Below, piece by piece: positions 1 through 6,066 of a DNA stretch of 7,436 nt. The notes under the pieces were generated by a model that saw nothing but the letters and a program-made list of their open reading frames with translations, was not told where the DNA came from and did no database searches. Source of the DNA: Chloroflexota bacterium (GTDB taxonomy: Bacteria; Chloroflexota; UBA5177; JANWHV01); contig JANWHO010000293.1 in NCBI GenBank assembly GCA_025450375.1, forward strand, positions 1 to 7,436, given 5' to 3'. The position numbers and the translations under genes were made by a program. Every line of letters starts with the position of its first letter. The stretch's first letter is position 1.

Positions 1-386
1 GATGGCGGCCCGGCATCGGGCGTACCGATGATGATCGTGGGCCTGAGCGCGAGAATGGCCTCCGCGTTGAGTTGGCGCTGATAGCCGATGTTATGCAAGC
101 GCGCCGCCGCCGGCGGATAGGTCGCGCTCAAGTCGGTGCCGACCACCTTGCCGCCCAGACCCAGGGCATAGATGATCTCGGCCACATCACCATTGAGCGC
201 CACGATCCGCTCGGCGGCCCGGCCGGCGGGCGCGGCGGCCATCACCAGCCGCCGCTGGGGGAAGATAATGCCAATCAGCAGCAGAATCGCCGCCAGAATG
301 ACGCCGGCCGCGCGCCCTTTCACTCCGAAAATAGGTCGCCAGGATCGACCGCCCTGGGCCGAGCCGCCAGAATTGTCCCACCGCAT
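1..386 (-). CDS. hmuT: HmuT-like haem ABC transporter substrate-binding protein, N-terminal part
   Basis: Only the first 128 codons are in the window; the gene continues past the left edge. The start is ATG at 386, preceded by GAGGAG (395-400) at a spacing of 8 bases. Residues 26-42 form one hydrophobic stretch (AAGVILAAILLLIGIIF), a signal peptide or membrane anchor that would send the protein outside the membrane. The mature part opens with RIVALNGDVAEIIYALG (60-76), then VVGTDLSATYPP (81-92), NIGYQRQLNAEAILALRP (99-116) and an AGPP motif at 125-128. This order is typical of the BtuF/FhuD-type binding-protein fold, and the 'GY-R-L-AE' and 'AGPP' parts point to the haemin-binding HmuT branch. 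Such proteins hand haem to an HmuUV permease/ATPase pair, expected to the left of this window. Cobalamin or siderophore binding is the main alternative because the ligand-binding half is not visible. A structured leader lies just upstream (405-452). Confidence 0.8.
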   Translation of the reverse strand, partial: MRWDNSGGSAQGGRSWRPIFGVKGRAAGVILAAILLLIGIIFPQRRLVMAAAPAGRAAERIVALNGDVAEIIYALGLGGKVVGTDLSATYPPAAARLHNIGYQRQLNAEAILALRPTIIIGTPDAGPP

Positions 387-404
387 TACCCGCACTCCTC
401 TCGT

Positions 405-452
405 GCCCGCCGGAGCGAACCGCCTGACCCTTGGTTCGTATCCCTGGCGGGC
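405..452 (-). promoter_or_regulatory. Nested hairpin in the leader of the hmuT-like gene
   Basis: Two perfect inverted repeats are nested: outer arms GCCCGCC (405-411) and GGCGGGC (446-452), inner arms CGAACC (416-421) and GGTTCG (433-438), with an 11-base loop. The short stretches between the stems (412-415 and 439-445) can also pair partly. The 3' end of the hairpin in the minus-strand transcript lies 4 bases before the GAGGAG ribosome binding site of the hmuT-like gene. No T-tract follows, so an ordinary intrinsic terminator is less likely than a leader that affects translation or mRNA stability. Function is inferred from position only. Confidence 0.5.
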
Positions 453-555
453 AACCATTCAAACAGTGGCGTCGATTTGCCGCTGCTCCTTTAGTATGTC
501 AGCCGTGGCCCACTCCGTTCCGTCCCGGCGAGCAGGAGAGCGACGGTAGTAGGCG

Positions 556-1326
556 TCACTCCCACTTGAAGGTACGGATGGCTACCGCCAGCATGACGAT
601 CGCCCACACGGCCAGTACCGCCAGATCCGAGCCTGGGAACGCGGCACCCGCGGTCAGGGCGGCGCGTAGGGCGTCGGTCAACGCGGCGGCCGGGAGGACA
701 TGCGCGAGATCCTGCAACACCGTGGGCAAATGGTCGAGCGGCAGCACGGCGTCACTCAGGAGGAGGAATAAGAGATAGAGGCCGTTGGCCCCGGCCAGGG
801 TCGCCTCCGCGCGCAAGGCGCCGGCCATGGCGAGCCCGACCGCGGCAAAGGCGAGGCTCCCAAGGAGCAGCGCGAGCAGGAGGGTCGCGAACGATCCATC
901 CGGATGCCAGCCATACAAGATCACGGCGACGATCATCAACAGTGCGATCTGAACCACCTCGAGCGCAAGGACGGACAAGGCTTTGGCGGCGATCAAGCCG
1001 GCGCGCGGCAACGGCGAGGCACCCAGCCGCTTGAGAACGCCATAGTAGCGTTCGTAGGCCGTGGCGATGCCGAGGGCGACCATGCCCGTGGCAATCACTG
1101 CCAGGGCGAGCATGCCGGGCAGCAAGAAGTCAATTGGCTTCGTGGTGCCGACTCGCACTATATCGAGCGAGGCGAAAAAGACGAGCAACAGAACCGGAAC
1201 GATGACCGTAATCAGCACGTTTTCGCCGCGCCGCGCGGTGAGGGTCAACTCCGCCTGCGTCTGGGCCCAGATGGACCGTATAAGAAGGCGGCGGCCGTTG
1301 ACGGGAGATTTCATGCCCGCGCTCAT
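556..1326 (-). CDS. ABC-2 type exporter permease (DrrB-like)
   Basis: A 256-residue inner-membrane protein that should form the transmembrane channel for the ATPase encoded just upstream. Six hydrophobic segments lie at about residues 37-55, 69-91, 110-139, 147-171, 178-197 and 233-250, the usual layout for ABC-2 permeases of this size. The segment LPLDHLPTVLQDLAHVLPAA (195-214), followed by TDALRAAL, is the conserved region before the last helix in DrrB/NodJ-type exporters. The start is set by the ATGA overlap with the ATPase stop (ATG 1326-1324, TGA 1325-1323), with GGAG about 10 bases upstream. A second ATG five codons later (1314) is possible. The open frame continues upstream to 1425, but that part lies inside the ATPase gene and is not likely translated. 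The substrate is unknown; drugs, lipids or other hydrophobic compounds are usual for the family. Confidence 0.85.
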   Translation of the reverse strand: MSAGMKSPVNGRRLLIRSIWAQTQAELTLTARRGENVLITVIVPVLLLVFFASLDIVRVGTTKPIDFLLPGMLALAVIATGMVALGIATAYERYYGVLKRLGASPLPRAGLIAAKALSVLALEVVQIALLMIVAVILYGWHPDGSFATLLLALLLGSLAFAAVGLAMAGALRAEATLAGANGLYLLFLLLSDAVLPLDHLPTVLQDLAHVLPAAALTDALRAALTAGAAFPGSDLAVLAVWAIVMLAVAIRTFKWE

Positions 1327-2282
1327 AGTTGCCCATCTCCGCTGGTCAGGCGCAGGAACGTCTCCTCCAGCGATTGGTGGCCGACCCGTATCTCGCTCAA
1401 CGTTACCCCCTGATCGCGCAACCAAGCCGTCACCTCCGCGAGCAGGGCCGGCGTGTCGGCGCCTGTAAGCACGTAGTGGCCTGGTTGCGCCTCGATCGCT
1501 TCTCGCACGCCGGGGAGCCGCGCCAGGTTGGCGACGTCCAGACCCGGCCGCGCCCGCAGGCGCACCTGGCCTGCCTCGGTGTTTCGCATCAGCGCCTGGG
1601 GGCTATCCAGCGCCGCCAGGCGCCCACGATCGATGATCGCTACCCGATCGGCGAGCTGTTCCGCCTCGTCCATGAAATGGGTGGTCAGCATTACGGTGAC
1701 GCCGGCGGCGCGTAGCCCGCGGATGATCTCCCAGGTAGTGAGCCGGGCCTGTGGGTCCAGACCGGTGGTTGGCTCATCCATGAAGACCAGCGTTGGCCGG
1801 CCTACCAGTGCCACCGCCAGGGCCAGACGCCGCTTCTGCCCGCCGGACAATCGGCGTGCGCGCGTGCGCGCGGCATCTTGCAGGCCCAGTCGTTCGAGGA
1901 GCGCGTCCACGTCCATGGGGTTGGGGAAGAAGCGCCCATACAGCCGCAGGATCTCGCGCGCGGTAAGGCCGGGATGCAGGCCATCTTGTTGCAGCATGAC
2001 CCCAACCCGCGTTTTTAGGCGCGAGGCGTCCCGCCGGGGATCACATCCCAGTACCATGACCGAGCCGGAATCGGCGATCCGGTAGCCTTCCAGGATCTCC
2101 ATCGTGGTGGTCTTGCCCGCGCCGTTCGGCCCGAGGAGCGCGAAGATCTCGCCGGCTTGCACGCTAAAGCTCAGCGAATCGACGGCACGCCGTCCGCCGT
2201 ATGATTTGACCAGGTTGCCAAGTACGAGGGCGGGGGCGGCCTCGGCAGTCTGAGTGGATATGGGGGGAGTCGCCCCCAACAT
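1323..2282 (-). CDS. ABC exporter ATP-binding protein (DrrA-like)
   Basis: A cytoplasmic ATPase of 319 residues that energises the downstream permease. All nucleotide-binding motifs are intact: Walker A GPNGAGKTT (about 51-59), Q-loop LQQ (near 98), signature LSGGQ (145-149), Walker B LVFMDEP followed by TTGLD (165-176) and the switch histidine in LTTH (202). After residue 230 comes a C-terminal domain of the DrrA/DUF4162 type, ending in GHQSLEETFLRLT. This tail is common in drug-exporter ATPases and absent from importer ATPases. I chose ATG 2282 because AGAGGA sits 9 bases before it; the in-frame ATG at 2288 has the same Shine-Dalgarno only 3 bases away. The stop overlaps the permease start by four bases, so the two are translationally coupled. 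It is the first gene after the regulatory-looking gap, so its promoter is probably in 2283-2440. Confidence 0.9.
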   Translation of the reverse strand: MLGATPPISTQTAEAAPALVLGNLVKSYGGRRAVDSLSFSVQAGEIFALLGPNGAGKTTTMEILEGYRIADSGSVMVLGCDPRRDASRLKTRVGVMLQQDGLHPGLTAREILRLYGRFFPNPMDVDALLERLGLQDAARTRARRLSGGQKRRLALAVALVGRPTLVFMDEPTTGLDPQARLTTWEIIRGLRAAGVTVMLTTHFMDEAEQLADRVAIIDRGRLAALDSPQALMRNTEAGQVRLRARPGLDVANLARLPGVREAIEAQPGHYVLTGADTPALLAEVTAWLRDQGVTLSEIRVGHQSLEETFLRLTSGDGQL

Positions 2283-2336
2283 TACCATGGATCCTCTTGG
2301 TGCGCGCCACGGCCCCGCGCCTCCCGCTCCGCTCGC

Positions 2337-2346
2337 ATATCGATAT
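2337..2346. repeat. Perfect 10-bp AT-rich palindrome ATATCGATAT
   Basis: A perfect 10-base palindrome in otherwise GC-rich DNA, 55 bases upstream of the ABC ATPase start. The AT-richness and position would suit part of a promoter or a small operator. I could not find a convincing pair of -35 and -10 boxes around it. Confidence 0.3.
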
Positions 2347-2363
2347 CTCCTGACATCCTATAC

Positions 2364-2404
2364 GCCACGCCCATCCGCCGCGGGGCCGAGCGAGTGGGCG
2401 TGGC
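2364..2404 (-). terminator. Hairpin with 10-bp perfect stem after the DUF2249 gene run
   Basis: GCCACGCCCA (2364-2373) and TGGGCGTGGC (2395-2404) are exact reverse complements separated by 21 bases. The hairpin begins 29 bases after the stop codon of the synthetase-like ORF, where a terminator is expected. On the minus strand it is followed by GTATAGG and not by a T-run, so it is not a classical intrinsic terminator. It could be a factor-assisted terminator, an mRNA-stabilising 3' end, or part of the ABC operon leader. Confidence 0.4.
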
Positions 2405-2421
2405 TGCTCTGTCCTCTCTCC

Positions 2422-2440
2422 CAGTGTACCCCCTACACTG
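2422..2440. promoter_or_regulatory. Operator-like palindrome CAGTGTA-CCCCC-TACACTG
   Basis: Two perfect 7-base arms (2422-2428 and 2434-2440) flank a 5-base C spacer. The TAG stop of the synthetase-like ORF (2433-2435) lies inside the element. The arm length, short spacer and TGTA...TACA form are typical of binding sites for dimeric repressors. The site is about 140-160 bases upstream of the ABC ATPase start, so it could control that operon. A small hairpin in the transcript is the alternative. No regulator gene is in the window. Confidence 0.4.
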
Positions 2441-3002
2441 TTCCGTTTGATTCACCCCGGTTGGCCGAGGATGCACCCCTACTCGTTGAGCGGTAGCCCT
2501 CCGCCTTGCCTTGCAAGCGATCCCACACGCCGGCGAGGCCCATCGCCTGGCGCACCTCATGAAGGGTCTGTCCGGCTTCCTCCCGTACTCTCCAGGTGCC
2601 GCCCCGGATAAGATCCTCGATCAGCCCGGGAACGTCGTAGCGCGCCCGCCGCTCCCGCATCGGATCGAGCAGCCCATTGATGGCAGCCGCGAGTTTTCGC
2701 TTTACCTCGACATCGCCAACCGCTCCCGCCCGGTAGCGCGATGCCAGATCGGCGACCTCGTCCCGATTCGGGTTAAACGCCTCATGGTAGGCAAAGACCG
2801 GATTCCCCTCGACCGTACCGGGAATGTCGGCGCGCAGCCGATTGGGGTCGGTATACATCGCCATGACCTTCCGCTCCACCTCGGCTCGGCTCACGCTGCC
2901 GTGACTTGTGTAGCGCCGCGGGACGCAGCCATGGGGATTGCTCCCACGAAAAGCGCCGACCTCCCGGTCGATCTCCCGCCCCCGGATCGCCGGTTCGGTC
3001 AA
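2433..3002 (-). CDS. trpS: Stand-alone C-terminal domain of tryptophanyl-tRNA synthetase
   Basis: The 189-residue product matches TrpRS only after the KMSKS loop. Recognised parts are KVMAMYTDPNRLRADIPG (45-62), VEGNPVFAYHEAFNP (64-78), YRAGAVGDVEVKRKLAAAIN (90-109) and LLDPMRERRARYD (111-123), then helices up to RQAMGL (151-156). This is the complete helical anticodon-binding end of the enzyme. The Rossmann catalytic domain, the HIGH-type motif and KMSKS are all absent. Residues 1-38 resemble nothing I know, and residues 157-189 are a Ser/Arg/Gly-rich extra tail. The start is TTG at 3002: it overlaps the haemerythrin stop as TTGA and has GGAGG 10 bases upstream, so translation looks coupled and real. 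It cannot charge tRNA alone. It may be a remnant, a regulatory fragment or a repurposed RNA-binding domain. A later start at 2864 (MAMYTDP) is possible. Confidence 0.75.
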   Translation of the reverse strand: MTEPAIRGREIDREVGAFRGSNPHGCVPRRYTSHGSVSRAEVERKVMAMYTDPNRLRADIPGTVEGNPVFAYHEAFNPNRDEVADLASRYRAGAVGDVEVKRKLAAAINGLLDPMRERRARYDVPGLIEDLIRGGTWRVREEAGQTLHEVRQAMGLAGVWDRLQGKAEGYRSTSRGASSANRGESNGTV

Positions 3003-3574
3003 GAGAGATTCGCCTCCACGCGCGGACCAAGCGTGTCGATCATTCGGTGCAACTGCTCGTGAACCCCCACGCCCATCACCTCGTCCTCGAAGAGGTCGAA
3101 AGAGGATAGAGCGGCGGCCAGCACGCCGGGCGACCCTAGCTCCTCCACATGGGCCAGGAGTTGTTCGTTCTCGTACTCTATGTGGCGACGGAGATACGGC
3201 GCGTAGGCGCGCGCCGCCGCGACCAGCGGGCCGGCGGCGTCCATGCCATGTGCCGCGTAGCCAGCCACCGCCGCCGCGAAGGAGTCGGCCAGTTCCACGC
3301 CCTGTCCATGCTCTTGCTCCAACCGCGCGATCACCATGTCCGTGCTCGATGACTTATGCCGCAGCAACGGGAACAGGATCTGCTCCTCCTTGCCATGATG
3401 GCATTGGCCCACGAAGAGGGTGAAGAACTTGAGCAGATCGCGGAAGATCCCCGGATCGACCGGCCGGCCCTGGGCCACGGCCTCGGTCACGCCGTCAAGA
3501 TAGCCGAGCACGGTACCGATCGCCGCGTGTTCGTCGTAGAGGACGGTGCTCACGGATGGGGTTTCAACGCCCAT
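2999..3574 (-). CDS. Haemerythrin HHE-domain protein
   Basis: A 191-residue, mostly helical cytoplasmic protein. The expected ligand pattern for a non-haem di-iron site is present: DEH (H16), CHHGKEEQILFP (H59/H60, E63/E64), EQEH (H89) and RRHIEYENEQLL (H131, E135). Proteins of this family bind O2 or NO, or act in iron-centre repair as in the YtfE/ScdA (Ric) group, but this one has no ScdA_N domain of its own. The start ATG 3574 has AAAGGA 7 bases upstream. The stop TGA overlaps the TTG start of the synthetase-like ORF, and the SufT-like gene ends 31 bases upstream. The length is slightly above a bare HHE domain because of a C-terminal helix (about 150-190). Sensing or scavenging of NO or O2 within this operon is inferred. 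Confidence 0.85.
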   Translation of the reverse strand: MGVETPSVSTVLYDEHAAIGTVLGYLDGVTEAVAQGRPVDPGIFRDLLKFFTLFVGQCHHGKEEQILFPLLRHKSSSTDMVIARLEQEHGQGVELADSFAAAVAGYAAHGMDAAGPLVAAARAYAPYLRRHIEYENEQLLAHVEELGSPGVLAAALSSFDLFEDEVMGVGVHEQLHRMIDTLGPRVEANLS

Positions 3575-3605
3575 TGATCTGTTCCTTTCGTCAGTATGTC
3601 TGCTC

Positions 3606-3923
3606 TTATCCCCACAATTCGCGCCGGGCCGCCTCGCTCATCAAGCTGGGATCCCACGGGGGGAACCAGACCACGTTGATCCGCGCCTCCCCCACGCCCG
3701 GCAGCAACCCGACCGCCGTTCGCGCGCCCTCGGTAATCGCCTCGTGCATGGGGCAGCCCGGCGTGGTCATGGTCATGGCGACCTCGACCAGGCTCTCCTT
3801 GACCGTTACGTCGTAGACCAGCCCCAGATCCACCACGTTGATTCCCAACTCGGGATCATAGACCTCGTAGAGGGCGGCGTCGACCTGTTCCTCGGTTACG
3901 CTCACGAGAGATAGCTCACTCAT
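3606..3923 (-). CDS. MIP18/SufT-family (DUF59) Fe-S cluster assembly protein
   Basis: A 105-residue protein that is one complete DUF59 domain. Diagnostic parts are YDPELGINVVDLGLVYDV (22-39), the cysteine motif MTTPGCPM (52-59, Cys57) and the tail VVWFPPWDPSLMSEAARREL. Bacterial relatives (SufT, PaaD-like) help mature Fe-S proteins. The 'PPWDPSLMSEAAR' ending is usual for the stand-alone metal-sulfur cluster biosynthetic type. The start ATG 3923 has GGAG 7 bases upstream and lies 4 bases after the stop of the two-domain DUF2249 gene. An in-frame alternative at 3956 would run into that gene and is less likely. Its place beside haemerythrin and DUF2249 genes suggests it supplies or repairs clusters damaged under nitrosative or oxidative stress, an inference. 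Confidence 0.87.
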   Translation of the reverse strand: MSELSLVSVTEEQVDAALYEVYDPELGINVVDLGLVYDVTVKESLVEVAMTMTTPGCPMHEAITEGARTAVGLLPGVGEARINVVWFPPWDPSLMSEAARRELWG

Positions 3924-3927
3924 GGCC

Positions 3928-4455
3928 CTACTCCGCCGCGCGCCGGAATCGCACATGCCATTCGTCCGGCCCCGCCTGGATGGCGGTATGAGTGAACCCT
4001 TGCCGCCCGAGCACGGTGTAGAGAGGGATCGGCTCGAAGGTGTTGATCACGAGCAGTTCCTCGTCCGTGCCCAGCCCCTTGATCGCGGTCATGATCCGGT
4101 CGAACGGTTCCTTGCGCCGGCGCTGATCCTCGCGGACATCGACGGTCACGGTCGCGCGGGCCGGAGCCGGCGCGGAGTCGGGCACCGACACCGGTCGTTC
4201 CGGGGTCGCCGCGTCCAGGCGCCCGATCGTGATATGGAAGCTGCCGTCGGGATGCGGGGTCGTCTGATACCCGTAGCCGCGTTCGGCCAGTTCGGGGTAC
4301 AAGAACAACGGCTCCCGCTCGTTGATGGCCAGCAAGGTGGCGCTGTCCGGCAGGCTGGTCAGGGCCTCCAGAATGCGCATCATTGGTTGCGGCGGCTCCA
4401 GGCCGCGGTTATCGAGCACCACCGCGGGCGACGCGGTATCGGTAGAAGTGGTCAT
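3928..4455 (-). CDS. Tandem two-domain DUF2249 protein
   Basis: A 175-residue soluble protein with two DUF2249 domains, at about 13-79 and 103-171, joined by a Pro/Ala-rich linker. Each has the family skeleton: an N-terminal LDNRGL or VDVRE strand, a helix with RIL or RIM, a central 'L-IN-x-x-EP-x-x-L' turn (AINEREPLFL and VINTFEPIPL) and an ending that gives W/F-x-I/V-x-x-x-R. Both lack the two histidines kept in the single-domain neighbours: the first has M25 and R47, the second F118 and F140 at those places. DUF2249 proteins are small and poorly characterised, and often sit near nitrite, nitric oxide and nitrous oxide reductase genes. Start ATG 4455 has AAGGA 8 bases upstream. The domains share little sequence, so the duplication is old. 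Confidence 0.85.
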   Translation of the reverse strand: MTTSTDTASPAVVLDNRGLEPPQPMMRILEALTSLPDSATLLAINEREPLFLYPELAERGYGYQTTPHPDGSFHITIGRLDAATPERPVSVPDSAPAPARATVTVDVREDQRRRKEPFDRIMTAIKGLGTDEELLVINTFEPIPLYTVLGRQGFTHTAIQAGPDEWHVRFRRAAE

Positions 4456-4483
4456 CGTGTCTATCCTTCCCTGGCGTGAATCG

Positions 4484-4726
4484 CTACTGGACCCGGCGGG
4501 AGATCATCACCGCCCAACGCTCCGGGCCCATTTCCTCCTCGTCCCAAGCAAACTCCGCCGGATGTTCGGCCTGCAGTTGGTAATACAACGGTTTGGGGTC
4601 ATGATCATTGATCAGCCGCAAGCTGCCTCCCCGCTCCAGGCTCGCCAGCTCACTGAAGATCCGCTCATGCCGCTCCCGCGGCGCGAGGTCGCGTACATCA
4701 AGATCCAATCCAGATTGTTTCATCAT
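4484..4726 (-). CDS. Single-domain DUF2249 protein
   Basis: An 80-residue protein that is one DUF2249 domain: LDVRDL (9-14), RHERIF (19-24), LINDHDPKPL (38-47), YYQLQAE (48-54) and a closing ERWAVMISR (69-77). H20 and H42 are shared with the DUF2249 domain of the gene at 6067-6531, so these two are the same subtype. ATG 4726 is favoured because AAAGG lies 8 bases upstream; it begins one base after the TAA stop of the membrane-protein gene. GTG 4735 and ATG 4723 are in frame. Function is not established for the family. A small metal-, redox- or sulfur-transfer-related role is suggested by its surface histidines and neighbours, an inference. Confidence 0.87.
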   Translation of the reverse strand: MMKQSGLDLDVRDLAPRERHERIFSELASLERGGSLRLINDHDPKPLYYQLQAEHPAEFAWDEEEMGPERWAVMISRRVQ

Positions 4727-4727
4727 C

Positions 4728-6041
4728 TTACGCACCTTTCTCTAGCGGGCGGAGCGCCGCCGCCAGGTTGACCCCAAAGAGCCAGCTCGCCAGGGCGACC
4801 AGGGAGGCCGCCGGCCCAATCAGGTTCCGTTCCCAGAGCACCGCCGCCAGCAGGCAGAGCAGCCCCAGGTTGTAGAGCCAGAAGGTGGCCCAGGCCGCGC
4901 GGTCCTGGATCAGATCCCGCATCATCGGCACTTTTTGCCGCCCCACCAAGGGCGCATAGCGGCGATTCCAGACCAGGAAGGGGACAATCTTGTACAGATA
5001 GCCCATAATCGTCTGACCCGCGAAGCCCAGCAGGAACAGGAGGCCCAATGCCGTAGCGGTCCGCCCATCCAACCACCAGCCAACCCCGCCCAGGGCGGCG
5101 CGCAGGGTCAGCCCGCCGCACAAGAGGAGAAAGCCCAGTCCAGCCAGGGCATGCCACTGGGTCGGCTCCAACACTCTCTTATGGCGGGACCGTAGGATGC
5201 GCGCGGTATCCGCCGTGAACACCAGGATGGCCAGTAGGATTAGCGCCCCCGGCCCCAGGCAGACCGCCAACGGCCAGCCGGCCGGCAGTCCCACCGCCAG
5301 CATCACCAGACCGCCGTTGAGCAGGCCCCAGCATAGCCATCCCGGTCGCTCGTCGGCAACGTGGGCCAGGGCGAACATCGGGCCGAGCTTGTATGAGACG
5401 CCCATCACCGTGCCAACTCCCCACCCGACGAAGCCCAACAGCAGATGGGCCGGCAGTACCTGGAGCAGCCGGCTCCCCAGCAGGCCGGTTTCCCGATCCA
5501 CGGCCAGCGCGAGGCCACCCAGCACGACCAGGACCAGATAGATCAGGCCGGCCGCCCCGAAATAGGCGGAGACCGGCCGGCGCGGGGCGCGGATAATGGT
5601 CCACAGCATCACCGCCGCGAACAGCGCCGCGCCCAGCACCACCAGCGTGCCGCCCGCTGCCAGCGCCGGCCACCAATCACTCCAGAAGCCGGCCACCAGC
5701 AGGGTCACGCCGGTCACCCACAGCGGATAATGGGTCCGGCTCAGCCAGGAGCGGGGCGCCGGAGTCACCAGAATGACCGGCAGCAATTGCCAGAGCGCCC
5801 CCATGATCGCCGTAGTCATCACGCCCAGGGTGGCAACGTGGATCAGGGCCAGCACGTGGGGAGAGAGCGTGCCGTCCATCGCCTCCGGGGCGAGGGCAAT
5901 CAGGCCGGTGCAGAACAGCACCAGGGCGGCGATGGCGGTGTACAGGTACCAGAGCGGGACCGAAGAGGCGCGCGCCCGCGCCGCCGCTCCTTGCGGCATC
6001 CCCGCGGTCGTTGCCGCCCGCGTGCCGAATGCTATCGCCAT
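4728..6041 (-). CDS. 12-helix membrane protein resembling haem-copper oxidase subunit I / NnrS
   Basis: A 437-residue integral membrane protein with about twelve hydrophobic segments, near 31-50, 62-92, 105-123, 126-150, 158-181, 193-222, 235-261, 265-283, 296-317, 329-358, 385-403 and 410-430. A 'H-x(3-4)-G...MG-x-x-Y/W-x-x-x-P' pattern appears in segment 2 (IHVATLG, MGALWQLLP; H68), segment 6 (AHLLLGFVGWG, MGVSYKLGP; H199) and, without the histidine, segment 10 (GFAGQTIMGYLYKIVP). This recalls NorB/CcoN-like oxidases and NnrS. The classical pair of His in segment 7 and the His pair in segment 10 are missing, so it is not a normal catalytic oxidase subunit. The start ATG 6041 has GGGAG 10 bases upstream. 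It is followed after one base by a DUF2249 gene. A haem- or NO-linked membrane role is inferred. Confidence 0.7.
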   Translation of the reverse strand: MAIAFGTRAATTAGMPQGAAARARASSVPLWYLYTAIAALVLFCTGLIALAPEAMDGTLSPHVLALIHVATLGVMTTAIMGALWQLLPVILVTPAPRSWLSRTHYPLWVTGVTLLVAGFWSDWWPALAAGGTLVVLGAALFAAVMLWTIIRAPRRPVSAYFGAAGLIYLVLVVLGGLALAVDRETGLLGSRLLQVLPAHLLLGFVGWGVGTVMGVSYKLGPMFALAHVADERPGWLCWGLLNGGLVMLAVGLPAGWPLAVCLGPGALILLAILVFTADTARILRSRHKRVLEPTQWHALAGLGFLLLCGGLTLRAALGGVGWWLDGRTATALGLLFLLGFAGQTIMGYLYKIVPFLVWNRRYAPLVGRQKVPMMRDLIQDRAAWATFWLYNLGLLCLLAAVLWERNLIGPAASLVALASWLFGVNLAAALRPLEKGA

Positions 6042-6066
6042 CGCCGCATGTCTCCCTATCGCCTGC

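Noticed and set aside
405..452. Possible tRNA: GGTTCGTATCC looks like a T-arm and a 7-bp stem closes the element
   Set aside because: The closed segment is only 48 bases, with no anticodon arm or D-arm.
72..549. Two overlapping plus-strand ORFs at the left end
   Set aside because: They lie opposite the hmuT-like gene and its leader and have composition typical of antisense frames.
1327..1425. N-terminal extension of the permease
   Set aside because: It lies wholly within the ATPase gene; the ATGA overlap gives a better start and the remaining protein is complete.
2511..3062. Plus-strand ORF (183 codons) opposite the TrpRS-like ORF
   Set aside because: No recognisable motif; the minus strand carries clear TrpRS motifs with a ribosome binding site.
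4602..4616. 15-base sequence TGATCATTGATCAGC, also at 6410-6424, looking like a repeated FNR/Dnr-type site
   Set aside because: Both copies encode the conserved LINDH turn of paralogous DUF2249 domains, so protein homology explains them, and the spacing does not fit TTGAT-N4-ATCAA.
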